DNA of 64,000 bases, taken from contig CAWHEB010000002.1 of assembly GCA_963828285.1 (NCBI GenBank), positions 992,001-1,056,000 of the forward strand, given 5' to 3'. The notes under the pieces are model-generated. The model saw only the letters and a list, made by a program, of their open reading frames with translations. It did no database searches and had not been told where the DNA came from. The position numbers and the translations under genes were made by a program. This document shows positions 52,859 to 61,086 of this stretch, one piece after another (position 1 is the stretch's first letter; each line of letters starts with the position of its first letter). The stretch comes from DAIOEK01 sp963828285 (lineage in GTDB: Bacteria > Chloroflexota > Anaerolineae > Anaerolineales > Anaerolineaceae).

Positions 52859-53596
52859 TTATTTTGACACAGGTTTTTTATTATAAAGCATCCATAACTC
52901 TGAAATTGAATTTTCTAACCGATTTGAAAGGAGAATTCCTCCTCGGGTTGTTACGTCATCTTCGTTATCCATGACAACATAAGGTACCTGAAAGTCTCCG
53001 ATGGTAGTGTATCCCTTCTTATCCGGTGCCACTTCAGACCAATCGGTAGCTTTATAGAGACGTTCCATCTTTTCGTCAGGAAGCGAATGCTGCAGGATGC
53101 TATCCGGCTTGTCGGGGTTAAACCTTTTCTTATTCTTCCGAAGTGATTCTTCCCAGGAAACATCTATATAGAGGATTGCCATCCTGCTTACAAGCTTTTC
53201 GGATAGGTTATGAAATGCGGATCGATATCCACCATGCTCTTTTCCTCGAGAAAATTCGATCAACACGGAATTGTTCAGATGGAAATCCGGATTGTCGCGT
53301 AATAATTTCGCATAATCCATACCCAGTCGGTGGATCAAAAGATCCCAGAGGTATTGATGCAAAAAATAACCTTCCCCATCAGTGTGCAAACGTGGATGTC
53401 CCATCTTCGCAACCAGATCATCTTCCTCGAACCATGTCCACAGCATGGGAAAATCATCCAATTCCCGGAATGGAGCCAGATGGTACTTCTCCTTCAATTG
53501 ATCTTGTGGAAGGCTCTTTAGAAAATGGATCACTTCGCTTTTTCCGGCAGCTGGTCTGGCTGTGAGCAGCAGCACATCAAAATGATTATTTACCAT
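52859..53596 (-). CDS. P-loop NTPase/kinase-like protein
   Basis: The protein has 245 residues from the ATG at 53596; the open frame extends 29 codons further but overlaps the divergent region. A variant Walker A, TARPAAGKSEV, follows the first strand (FDVLLL), as in small kinases. Later ILYIDVSWEESLRKNKKR resembles the lid and Arg region of nucleotide or metabolite kinases, and SVLIEFSRGKEHGGY may hold Walker B-like residues. The substrate is unknown. It is the first gene of a two-gene operon with the unknown 211-residue protein. Confidence 0.7.
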   Translation of the reverse strand: MVNNHFDVLLLTARPAAGKSEVIHFLKSLPQDQLKEKYHLAPFRELDDFPMLWTWFEEDDLVAKMGHPRLHTDGEGYFLHQYLWDLLIHRLGMDYAKLLRDNPDFHLNNSVLIEFSRGKEHGGYRSAFHNLSEKLVSRMAILYIDVSWEESLRKNKKRFNPDKPDSILQHSLPDEKMERLYKATDWSEVAPDKKGYTTIGDFQVPYVVMDNEDDVTTRGGILLSNRLENSISELWMLYNKKPVSK

Positions 53597-53656
53597 GATG
53601 GCGAAAATCCTTATTTTATTTTCTGTCAAAAATAGGGCTGGTTCAGGTATTTTACA

Positions 53657-53746
53657 ACCATTCATGGATATTCCGATACGCATTTATACTGAAAATAGAT
53701 TATACAAATCATCGACAGAGTGTTTATACAGATGCTACCATTCATG
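53657..53746 (+). promoter_or_regulatory. Two ACCATTCATG copies upstream of the CarH-like gene
   Basis: The same ten bases occur at 53657-53666 and 53737-53746, 80 bases apart, the second adjoining the likely start codon. They are candidate operator half-sites for autoregulation, by inference only. Confidence 0.3.
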
Positions 53747-53747
53747 C

Positions 53748-54704
53748 ATGGAGAGAAAAAACTATTCGGATTACGAACATCCCGCGTACAACATAAAGGC
53801 AGTAGCCCAGATGATAGGTTTACTGCCGGTGACCTTGAGAGCATGGGAAAGAAGATACGGACTACCAAATCCTGTTCGAGGTGGACAGGGATACCGTTTG
53901 TATTCTGAGCATGATCTCCAGACACTACGCTGGTTAAAATCCCAAATCGACACTGGGATGAATATTGGCCAGGCAGCTCGAAAGCTTAGCCAATTACGAG
54001 ATACCGGGATGGACCCGGCGGCAAAAGAAACAGTTCCAATTGAAAAACCACTATCCCCGGATAACTTACGAGAACAGGTTTTACAATCCTTATACCAATT
54101 CAACGATGCCGCCGCCGCAGAAGCCATGCGTCAGGCATTCAGCCTGTATACAACCGAGCAAGTATTTGGCGGAGTTATTGAACCCGCTATGATTGATATC
54201 GGGAAAGCCTGGGAGAAAGGGACACTCCCGATTGCTGCTGAACATTACTGCAGTCAATTCTTTCAGGAACAACTTGTGGGTGTACTGGCTGTCTCTCCTC
54301 AACCATTCCGCAGTGGACTCATCGTTGCCGGATGTATGCCCGGTGAATACCATCAATTAGGTTTACTCATGCTGGTCATCCTTCTTCGCATGAGAGGATG
54401 GAACGTGGTTTACCTGGGTCCAAACTTGAGCATGGAACGGATTGATGAAGTCCTCAATCCATTACGCCCCAAACTACTTTTGTTTAGCAGTACTATGCCC
54501 GAATCGGCGAAATCGGTGTTACAACTCCCTGAAATGATCAAGAAACTGTCCATCCAGACTCCACTTGTTGTGTTGGGTGGTAATGGATTTGTAAATTCCA
54601 AAGCAGGAATTGACACCGGATATCCGATTATTGGCAGCAGTCCCACCGAACAGGTGAAGAAAATAGAAGAGATGATGGAGAGCAGAAATCCAAAAAATGA
54701 TTGA
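53748..54704 (+). CDS. MerR-type regulator with B12-binding domain (CarH/LitR-like photoreceptor)
   Basis: The protein has 318 residues from the ATG at 53748; upstream in-frame codons would add 51 unrelated residues. A MerR helix-turn-helix (about 12-85, with YNIKAVAQMIGLLPVTLRAWERRYGLP) is joined to a four-helix bundle and a Rossmann-like cobalamin-binding domain. The bundle has the Wx9EH motif (W155, E165, H166) and the B12 domain has ExHxxG (E200, H202, G205), the features of adenosylcobalamin photoreceptors such as CarH. Those proteins repress carotenoid or photoprotection genes in the dark and release DNA in light. A photolyase gene lies 7 kb away; no carotenoid genes are in view. Confidence 0.9.
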   Translation: MERKNYSDYEHPAYNIKAVAQMIGLLPVTLRAWERRYGLPNPVRGGQGYRLYSEHDLQTLRWLKSQIDTGMNIGQAARKLSQLRDTGMDPAAKETVPIEKPLSPDNLREQVLQSLYQFNDAAAAEAMRQAFSLYTTEQVFGGVIEPAMIDIGKAWEKGTLPIAAEHYCSQFFQEQLVGVLAVSPQPFRSGLIVAGCMPGEYHQLGLLMLVILLRMRGWNVVYLGPNLSMERIDEVLNPLRPKLLLFSSTMPESAKSVLQLPEMIKKLSIQTPLVVLGGNGFVNSKAGIDTGYPIIGSSPTEQVKKIEEMMESRNPKND

Positions 54705-54759
54705 GATTTCTCTGGTCATTTTTCCACCAGAAGGATTTTCACTTATTCATACGGATTTG

Positions 54760-54773
54760 TCATTCATGAATGA
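54760..54773 (+). promoter_or_regulatory. Perfect 14-base palindrome upstream of the zinc-ribbon gene
   Basis: TCATTCATGAATGA is its own reverse complement and shares CATTCATG with the two sites upstream of the CarH-like gene. It sits 73 bases before the next ATG. Confidence 0.35.
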
Positions 54774-54833
54774 ATAAACAACCGATTAAACATATTTAGC
54801 TCTGTTTTACTGCCATAAAATTCCGTCGTATCT

Positions 54834-54839
54834 TATAAT
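54834..54839 (+). promoter_or_regulatory. -10 box six bases before the zinc-ribbon gene
   Basis: TATAAT ends at 54839 and the ATG is at 54846, suggesting a leaderless mRNA. No ribosome-binding site is present between them. Confidence 0.5.
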
Positions 54840-54845
54840 TCACAT

Positions 54846-56132
54846 ATGTCTGATTCGACCCACGATCTCTTGATCCGCGGAACTGCGGCTGCCCGGGTTG
54901 GTGATGTCAAGGAAGCTCTCTTCTATCTGGAGTGGCTCCTTAACATGGACGCTGACCTCGAGGAAAAACTCGAAGCCTGGTATTGGTTGGCAAAAATTTG
55001 TCCAGATCCCGTGGAAAAGCGAAAGTATCTTGAAGAAGTACTGGCAAACCAGCCATTTCATCTGCTTGCACGGCGGGAGTTAATGCTTCTGGATGGTAAG
55101 TTGGATTCAAAAGAGTTGATCGATCCAAATCAGGGCACCTCCCGTCTCGCACCGCAGCAGAATCCGGACATAAGGAATTTTACCTGCTCGCAATGCGGTG
55201 GACGAATGGTTTACACTCCTGATGGATCCAGCTTAACCTGTGAGTATTGCGAATCCCGAAAACGACGGGAACAATCCAATCAAGCCGATTCGCAGGATTT
55301 TTTGCTTTCAATGGCGACCCTCAAAGGTCATTCTGAATTATCGGGTACACTGTCGGGAACCTGTCCAGGTTGTGGGGCAGATTTTATGCTGCCCGGTGAA
55401 ATGATTTCGATCAATTGTCCGTACTGTGATGCGGTATTCGTGACATCCCAGCTTGAAACACATAAAACAAATGCACCGGGAATCATCTACCCACCCAAAG
55501 CATCCAAAGATGCTGTCCATGTTATTTTTAGAAATTGGTTAACGAAGGAAAAGATCACCCCACCCAAGCATCCAATCGATTTCAAGGGAGTGTATCTGCC
55601 AATTTGGGCATTTGCGATGGGCGGCGAAATCTCATACCGGTATTCCATCAAAGATGACGACAACCGCAAAGTGGAGACCTTCAACGCGTCCCGTTCGATT
55701 CTCCGTTCTGATCTTCTTGTCCCGGCAGGGAAGAAATTCGATATCGAGCTGTCTTCCATGCTGCGTTGGACAAAGAAAGAGGAAAAAACCGATTATGCCC
55801 CAGATTACCTTGCTGATTGGGTTGCCGAGACCTATACCATCAGTGTTGCTGATGCTTCATTGAATGCCAGAGTTATTGCGTTGGATATTGAGAAAAGAGT
55901 TGTTAGCCATCAGCTGCCACCCTCTGCAGTGGATCTCAGCTTTGACACCCACGCCATGATGGTTGAGTCTTATCAATTGGGGTTAATCCCTGTTTGGATT
56001 GGCGAATACATCTGTGATGATAAAAAGGAAACCATCCTGATCGATGCCGTCCATGGAGTAGTGCTCACCGATAACGATAAACTCAAAGATCGTAATAGCT
56101 TTTGGGATAAGATCATCGGGAATGGAAAGTAG
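54846..56132 (+). CDS. Zinc-ribbon protein with TPR-like N-terminus, function unknown
   Basis: The protein has 428 residues. The first 85 residues are helical with a TPR-like pattern (AARVGDVKEALFYLEWLL, then AWYWLAKICPDPVEKRKYLEEVL). Two zinc ribbons follow: CSQCGG with CEYC (about 115-140), and CPGCGADF with CPYC (about 177-200). The remaining 230 residues are a beta-rich region without a recognised domain. Similar architecture is familiar from Anaerolineae genomes, where it is uncharacterised. It has no signal peptide. It is convergent with the Rieske gene, seven bases away. Confidence 0.75.
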   Translation: MSDSTHDLLIRGTAAARVGDVKEALFYLEWLLNMDADLEEKLEAWYWLAKICPDPVEKRKYLEEVLANQPFHLLARRELMLLDGKLDSKELIDPNQGTSRLAPQQNPDIRNFTCSQCGGRMVYTPDGSSLTCEYCESRKRREQSNQADSQDFLLSMATLKGHSELSGTLSGTCPGCGADFMLPGEMISINCPYCDAVFVTSQLETHKTNAPGIIYPPKASKDAVHVIFRNWLTKEKITPPKHPIDFKGVYLPIWAFAMGGEISYRYSIKDDDNRKVETFNASRSILRSDLLVPAGKKFDIELSSMLRWTKKEEKTDYAPDYLADWVAETYTISVADASLNARVIALDIEKRVVSHQLPPSAVDLSFDTHAMMVESYQLGLIPVWIGEYICDDKKETILIDAVHGVVLTDNDKLKDRNSFWDKIIGNGK

Positions 56133-56139
56133 AAAGTTA

Positions 56140-57114
56140 TTAGCTATCCCGAGATCTATCCATCAATTCCTGTCGATGTCTTCTGAATAAGATTACTGGC
56201 CCGTCTTGCGGAATCAGTTTTTCACCCATTCTTAGCTGTGTTTTAATTGGGCGTTGGCTGACAACCACTTTTTCATCTTGATTGAGGATAATGATTCCAC
56301 TCAACATCATGAACCAGCTCGATACCTTTGCTATACCCGGTAGAACTGTCTTTCGGACATAATTTCGCAAATAAAAGATTACATTATCATCATCGATTGG
56401 GACGAAATTGACTGTGATCCGAATATCCTCGGCGATTCGATTCATCCAGTTATTCGGAAAGATAAACCGGAGAAATGGAGGACGATTTGGTTTTGATATT
56501 TGGTCGGCTCTCAGACTCGGTCGATTATCATCAATACGATTTACGACCCAGATATCCATTTCCTCACCATTCATCTCTACGATTGGTCCATCAGCTACAG
56601 TACGATTTCCCCTGCCAATTGTTGTGCCATGAACAAACGGAAGATGGAATACATCCAATTGATTTTCTATTGCCCGTGAGTAGTGCACAGGCCAGTGCTT
56701 ATGATAACTCGTATATGAGAAAGAGGAATTTATATCTTTAAACCATGGAAGAGCAGGAAGGTTATCTGATCTTTCTCCATACCAAACCCAAATGTAATCA
56801 TGCTCTTCCCGCGTAACAAATGATTTCACTGAAATTACTTTCGGAATTTCTGCAATTCTTCCGTTTGCAGGAATAAGTACACATTTTCCACTCGAATCAA
56901 ACTCAAATCCGTGAAAAGGGCACTGAATTGCTTCCCCAGTCATTTTCCCGAGCGATAATGCACAGCCGCGGTGAGGGCATTGGTCCATCAAAATATGAGG
57001 ATTCCCACTGTTATCCCGCCAAGCGACTAGTTTTTGGCCAAATCTGGTTATACCAATTGGTTTATTCTTCAGTTCGTACGATTCAAGCGCAACATACCAT
57101 TGATCTTTGATCAT
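56140..57114 (-). CDS. Rieske non-heme iron oxygenase
   Basis: The protein has 324 residues. The N-terminal Rieske [2Fe-2S] domain has the ligands in CPHRGCALSLG and CPFHGFEFD (CxH and CxxH). The catalytic domain shows the mononuclear-iron motif as ENQLDVFHLPFVH, with two His residues and an Asp further on. This is the alpha-subunit form of the PaO/CMO/VanA-like oxygenases, which hydroxylate or demethylate aromatic or chlorophyll-type compounds. No reductase or ferredoxin gene is adjacent, and the substrate is unknown. The start has no clear ribosome-binding site. Confidence 0.88.
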   Translation of the reverse strand: MIKDQWYVALESYELKNKPIGITRFGQKLVAWRDNSGNPHILMDQCPHRGCALSLGKMTGEAIQCPFHGFEFDSSGKCVLIPANGRIAEIPKVISVKSFVTREEHDYIWVWYGERSDNLPALPWFKDINSSFSYTSYHKHWPVHYSRAIENQLDVFHLPFVHGTTIGRGNRTVADGPIVEMNGEEMDIWVVNRIDDNRPSLRADQISKPNRPPFLRFIFPNNWMNRIAEDIRITVNFVPIDDDNVIFYLRNYVRKTVLPGIAKVSSWFMMLSGIIILNQDEKVVVSQRPIKTQLRMGEKLIPQDGPVILFRRHRQELMDRSRDS

Positions 57115-57410
57115 TCTGACTCCAAATTAGGATATCTTGATTAATCATTCTGTTTCATATAACGAATAGTAAGGCAATGCCCAAACACCGATAAGACTCG
57201 TTATTCACGAATGTTTGTGATTATATTAGTTTATATTAGAATTTTGATCCTGGATGTTGATAAAGACAAATATCTGCATAGAAATTTATTATCGTTTCTA
57301 ACATTTTCTCACTTGGGAAATATCCCTTGCAACTGAATTCATCCTATGATATACTCTCCCTTCGCGTCTAATGGCGCGAAAATGATTGATATAAAGTAAG
57401 GATAAAAAAG
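57115..57410. other. Intergenic region upstream of rplS
   Basis: These 296 bases contain the rplS promoter and a short hairpin (TTCGCG with CGCGAA at about 57361-57379) in the rplS leader. AT-rich sequence before 57320 shows nothing recognisable. Confidence 0.5.
57327..57355 (+). promoter_or_regulatory. Sigma-70-type promoter of rplS
   Basis: TTGCAA (57327-57332) and TATACT (57350-57355) are spaced by exactly 17 bases. The leader is about 50 bases and includes a small hairpin. Confidence 0.78.
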
Positions 57411-57758
57411 ATGACCGATTTAATGGCTGCAGCTCAAGCAAAACCAAACGAGAATATACCGGCCCTTCGTCCGGGCGATACCGTCAGCGTACATGTGAAA
57501 ATTAAAGAAGGTACCCGTGAACGAATTCAGGAATTTAAAGGCACTGTTCTGTACACTTCAAAAAGTGGAAATACAGCATCATTTGCCGTCCGCCGGGTTG
57601 CCAGCAATGGTGTAGGTGTTGAACGTGTTTTCCTGCTTCATTCCCCTCGAATTGACAAAGTCGTCGTGGAACGTCACAATGTAGTCCGCCGCGCAAGAAT
57701 GTACTTCCTCCGCAGCCGGACCGGCAAGTCCGCACGGTTGAAACAGAAATTCGGTTAG
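57411..57758 (+). CDS. rplS: 50S ribosomal protein L19
   Basis: The protein has 115 residues, the family size. Recognisable segments are LRPGDTVSVHVKIKEGTRERIQEFKG, RRVASNGVGVERVFLLHSPRIDKV and RRARMYFLRSRTGKSARLKQK, the last forming the basic tail. L19 lies at the interface of the two ribosomal subunits. AAGGA precedes the ATG. In many bacteria it follows rpsP and trmD; here it stands alone with its own promoter and terminator. Confidence 0.97.
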   Translation: MTDLMAAAQAKPNENIPALRPGDTVSVHVKIKEGTRERIQEFKGTVLYTSKSGNTASFAVRRVASNGVGVERVFLLHSPRIDKVVVERHNVVRRARMYFLRSRTGKSARLKQKFG

Positions 57759-57785
57759 TCTTTTCGGTCTTTTTTATGACATTCC

Positions 57786-57820
57786 GGGTGTAACCTCTTT
57801 AACCAGGTTGCACCCTTTTA
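57786..57820 (+). terminator. Terminator of rplS
   Basis: An 11-base stem with one mismatch (57786-57796 with 57805-57815) is followed by TTTTATT. Confidence 0.8.
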
Positions 57821-57854
57821 TTATTCCAGTTACAATGCCACAAGGAATGGAATC

Positions 57855-58586
57855 ATGAAACAACCCATCATTGGCATCACAACAACACGAAAAGAAACGG
57901 GCGAGAACACCAGAATAAGCTGCCAGGAAAATTACATCCGGGCGATATTGGCCGCAGGTGGAGTTCCAATCCTGATCCCATTGGGTTTGGAAAACTACCA
58001 ACAGGAAAACCTTATTGATCATCTCGATGGTATCATGCTGACGGGTGGCGGTGATATTCAACTCAAATACTTCAATGGTCCATCTCATCCTACCGTTTCA
58101 GGAATCATCCCTGACCGCGATGAGATCGAGATTTCCTTAGCCAATCTGGCAATTGAAAATAAAATCCCACTTCTGGGAATATGTCGTGGGGTTCAAGTTC
58201 TGAATGTCGCGCTGGGTGGAACTCTCTATACAGATATTCCCTCACAATTCGGCTCTACGATCAATCACAACACAAAGGATGATAATCCCTGGCCTACTAT
58301 CGCCCATACTGTCAAAATAGAACAGGGATCGTTGCTGCAAAAGATCATCAAGCATGCAGAAATTGGTGTCAATAGCCGGCATCACCAGGCTGTACTGATA
58401 CCTGGTCATGATGCTGTTCCCACTGCTTTCGCACCCGATGGATTGATCGAGGCAATTGAGGTGAAGGATCTTCCATTCTGTGTCGGTGTCCAATGGCATC
58501 CCGAAGGATTACCTGACGATGTAAACGCAAAAGCACTGTTTTGTGCCTTTGTTGAAGCCGCATTAAGTTATCAAACGAATGACTAG
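57855..58586 (+). CDS. Class I glutamine amidotransferase-like hydrolase (peptidase C26, PuuD-like)
   Basis: The protein has 243 residues. The nucleophile elbow is GICRGVQVLNVALGG and the catalytic His-Glu pair is in VGVQWHPEG, as in gamma-glutamyl-gamma-aminobutyrate hydrolases. The segment LTGGGDIQLKYF forms the oxyanion-side loop. It should hydrolyse a gamma-glutamyl amide, but the exact substrate is not indicated. AAGGA lies nine bases before the ATG. Its 3' end overlaps the start of murI by eight bases. Confidence 0.9.
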   Translation: MKQPIIGITTTRKETGENTRISCQENYIRAILAAGGVPILIPLGLENYQQENLIDHLDGIMLTGGGDIQLKYFNGPSHPTVSGIIPDRDEIEISLANLAIENKIPLLGICRGVQVLNVALGGTLYTDIPSQFGSTINHNTKDDNPWPTIAHTVKIEQGSLLQKIIKHAEIGVNSRHHQAVLIPGHDAVPTAFAPDGLIEAIEVKDLPFCVGVQWHPEGLPDDVNAKALFCAFVEAALSYQTND

Positions 58587-59417
58587 TTCACCCCAACCCA
58601 TCGGTATTTTGATTCTGGTGTCGGCGGATTATCCGTCCTTAGAGCGATCCATTCGCTGATGCCCACGATCCCGACCATTTATTTTGGTGATCAAATCCAT
58701 GTTCCCTACGGACAACGGACACTTGAACAGGTACGGGAATTCTCTTTTGAAATAACCCGGTTTCTCATTGATCAGGGAGCGGGGATGATCGTTGTTGCAT
58801 GTAATGCAGCATCAGCGGCATCTCTTCATTTTTTACGAGAGAAAGTCACCGGGATCCCCTTTGTGGGGATGGAACCTGCAATCAAACCGGCAGTAGAAAC
58901 CACTCACAGTGGGGTGGTTGGGGTGCTGGCTACCAAAGCCACATTTCAGGGTGCTCTGTACGCTTCGGTTGTCGAACGATTTGGCCAGGATGTAAAGATC
59001 CTTCAGGATACCTGCCCTGGGTTGGTTACTCAAATAGAAGCAGGAAAATTGAACGATCCCGAAACCAGGGATATTTTAACCTCTGCCATCAATCCCATGC
59101 TGGAACTGGGAATTGACACGATTGTATTGGGATGTACTCATTATCCATTCGTGATCCCTTTAATCCAAGAAATTGCCGGGGTAAATGTGAGGGTCATTGA
59201 CCCTGCCCCCGCGGTTGCCAGACAGGTCCAGCGGGTTTATCCAGGAGTCAGTCCAATATCAGCAAGCCAGCCATTCTACCATCGATATATAACATCAAGG
59301 GACCAGCAGCAGTTGGCTTTACTGATCTCACAACTGATCGGTTTAGATGTAGGCACCGAACATGTAGAATGGTCTTCAGAAGGCAAAATTATGCTGCATC
59401 AGCCGGAAAAATATTAA
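58579..59417 (+). CDS. murI: Glutamate racemase, with a one-base deletion near the start
   Basis: Glutamate racemase makes D-glutamate for peptidoglycan. The long frame begins at about 58659 (MPTIPTIYFGDQIHVPYG) and contains both catalytic Cys regions, VVACNAASAASL and LGCTHYPF. The family N-terminus is in another frame. From the ATG at 58579, MTSSPQPIGI reads correctly until the T run 58607-58610. Adding one base there gives GIFDSGVGGLSVLRAIHSLMP, with the conserved Asp-Ser motif, and joins the main frame. The repaired protein has 279 residues. Unlike the other broken genes here, this needs an added base. An essential gene with no other damage points to a base-call error. Confidence 0.9.
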
Positions 59418-60009
59418 TTTCTGCTAATTTTGCGGTATTGATCACGATTCCACGAAATTCGTCAAATATGAGATGTTCAATTTTCCAACCATGTTTATTC
59501 TTAAGTTGGTCAAAAATGGATAAATAACTGGATGATATTCGATCATCCCAAAACAGGTTAAGTTTGTCCGCTGCTTCCCGAATTGCCGCAGCTTCATTCC
59601 CTTCGATCTCGCAAAAATTACCAAAAGGTAATTCATCAAAGACTATTTCCACACCATCCCAATGCCATGTGGTTCGATATTTCTCGTAAACTACCCGAAT
59701 TTGGTATCCGAGCGCTTCGAGGATTTTTTGGGTAGTCTTAAGATCGCTTACTTCCACCTCAAGTTCCTTCCGATCAGTGACTTCAGAATTCAGGTCGGCA
59801 GATCCTTTATAGGTCAACCGGAATCTGTCATCAGAGCGCAAGCGCAGCGCCTGGCTGGTCGAAGTCAATTTCCCATCTTCTGTATCAAATCGATAATTCC
59901 ATTCATGGACACGGGGGGATACGAGTTTCGCATCCAGGGTACTCAAAATATGGATCAAGTTTTCGGGTCTTGTGATCAAAAATTTAGCTTCAATCTCTCT
60001 ATTGTCCAT
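59389..60009 (-). CDS. CYTH-domain protein (class IV adenylate cyclase/triphosphatase-like)
   Basis: The protein has 206 residues starting at the ATG at 60009, six bases after AGGA. The EIEAKF motif near the N-terminus is the ExExK signature of CYTH proteins. Later conserved charged strands (ALRLRSDDRFRLTYKG, KELEVEV, RTTWHWDGVEIVFDELPFG and CEIEG) form the tunnel that binds triphosphate and metal. Members include class IV adenylate cyclases and tripolyphosphatases or thiamine triphosphatases; the substrate cannot be chosen from sequence. It overlaps the 3' end of murI by 29 bases on the opposite strand. Confidence 0.88.
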   Translation of the reverse strand: MDNREIEAKFLITRPENLIHILSTLDAKLVSPRVHEWNYRFDTEDGKLTSTSQALRLRSDDRFRLTYKGSADLNSEVTDRKELEVEVSDLKTTQKILEALGYQIRVVYEKYRTTWHWDGVEIVFDELPFGNFCEIEGNEAAAIREAADKLNLFWDDRISSSYLSIFDQLKNKHGWKIEHLIFDEFRGIVINTAKLAEINIFPADAA

Positions 60010-60439
60010 CATCGATCCTTGCAAAATAATTTGATAAATTAGGCGAATAAACGGCCATCCAGAGGATAACCCAGATGATCATCATGATGATCAACCCGGG
60101 TAACCAGCCCTTTCGCGTGCCAGGATCTGCCGAGATCCACAATTGATCGATCCAGTAAAGAGCAGAATACCAGAGAAATGTGTAGATCATCACCTTTTGG
60201 GCTATCCCGGTTTTATTGATCAATTGAACCAATGCTGGAATTACTGAGACCGTGCCGATCACGCCAGCATTGAGTTGGAGCCATAACAACCCCGGGGTGG
60301 TGAGATTGTATAGCATTCTCCAATGTGTCAACGTCGATAACAATTTGAATAATCCGGCAAAACCCAACAGGATCAATAAAAGGAGGAACATAAAATAGAT
60401 CAATGGCACAGATCTTTTCATGGGTTTAGCAGGTTTCAT
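59999..60439 (-). CDS. Small four-helix membrane protein
   Basis: The protein has about 146 residues from the ATG at 60439. It has four hydrophobic helices (SVPLIYFMFLLLLILLGFAGL, LWLQLNAGVIGTVSVIPALV, a Trp/Tyr-rich third, and LPGLIIMMIIWVILWMAVY). It matches no recognised family. A TATAAT box at 60452-60447 is only seven bases before this ATG, so the transcript may be leaderless, or translation may begin at 60421. The 3' end overlaps the CYTH gene start by 11 bases, so they form an operon. Confidence 0.65.
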   Translation of the reverse strand: MKPAKPMKRSVPLIYFMFLLLLILLGFAGLFKLLSTLTHWRMLYNLTTPGLLWLQLNAGVIGTVSVIPALVQLINKTGIAQKVMIYTFLWYSALYWIDQLWISADPGTRKGWLPGLIIMMIIWVILWMAVYSPNLSNYFARIDDGQ

Positions 60440-60513
60440 AGAGTCAATTATACAGGCTGGAGAATTCGAAAGTGGATCTGATCTACCAAATCGGTTGAGA
60501 AACATACATCTGA

Positions 60514-61059
60514 CTACTTATATTGAAATTGGTATACACTCTGAACCAGTTGATCTTCAAATACAATTGTTTTGATGTGCTTAAGATGAATATCTGTCTG
60601 GATACTTCCAAACAATGGAATACCCTCACCAATTAATATGGGGATTGTGGTTATCGTGATCTCATTGAGCAATTCGGATCGAATAAAGCTTTGAATTGCC
60701 CGTCCACCATCAACATAGATCCCGCTGCATCCGGAGACTTCGAGCATTTTCACCAGTTCATCGATCGGTCCCGGGTGGATATCGATTTTGCCACGTAGAG
60801 GTTCAGGGATCTCATCGATCTTCATGGTTTTACTCAGCACAATGATCTTGATCTTTGGATAAGGCCATGGGTCAAAATCCAGAACCTGTTCAAATGTGCG
60901 CCGACCAATAACCAATACATCCACGCTCTTCATGAATTCGGAATAGCCGTGGTCCAAACCAGAATTATCAGCTTCAAATAACCAATTCAGGTTGCCATCA
61001 GTACGGGCAATATAACCATCAAGACTACAACCGATAAATGCTGCCGTCTTGATGGACAT
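60514..61059 (-). CDS. Dihydrofolate-reductase-like (RibD C-terminal-type) reductase
   Basis: The protein has 181 residues. The DHFR/RibD-C fold is indicated by AAFIGCSLDGYIARTDGNLNWL at the N-terminus, VLVIGRRTFEQVLDF, IYVDGGRAIQSFI and PILIGEGIPLFG. This small stand-alone family, often called YyaP/YwjB-like, uses NADPH on unknown substrates and is distinct from FolA. AAGGAG lies six bases before the ATG. It follows the photolyase gene by 27 bases on the same strand and probably shares its transcript. Confidence 0.9.
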   Translation of the reverse strand: MSIKTAAFIGCSLDGYIARTDGNLNWLFEADNSGLDHGYSEFMKSVDVLVIGRRTFEQVLDFDPWPYPKIKIIVLSKTMKIDEIPEPLRGKIDIHPGPIDELVKMLEVSGCSGIYVDGGRAIQSFIRSELLNEITITTIPILIGEGIPLFGSIQTDIHLKHIKTIVFEDQLVQSVYQFQYK

Positions 61060-61086
61060 AAGTAACTCCTTAAGTTGGATTAATCT

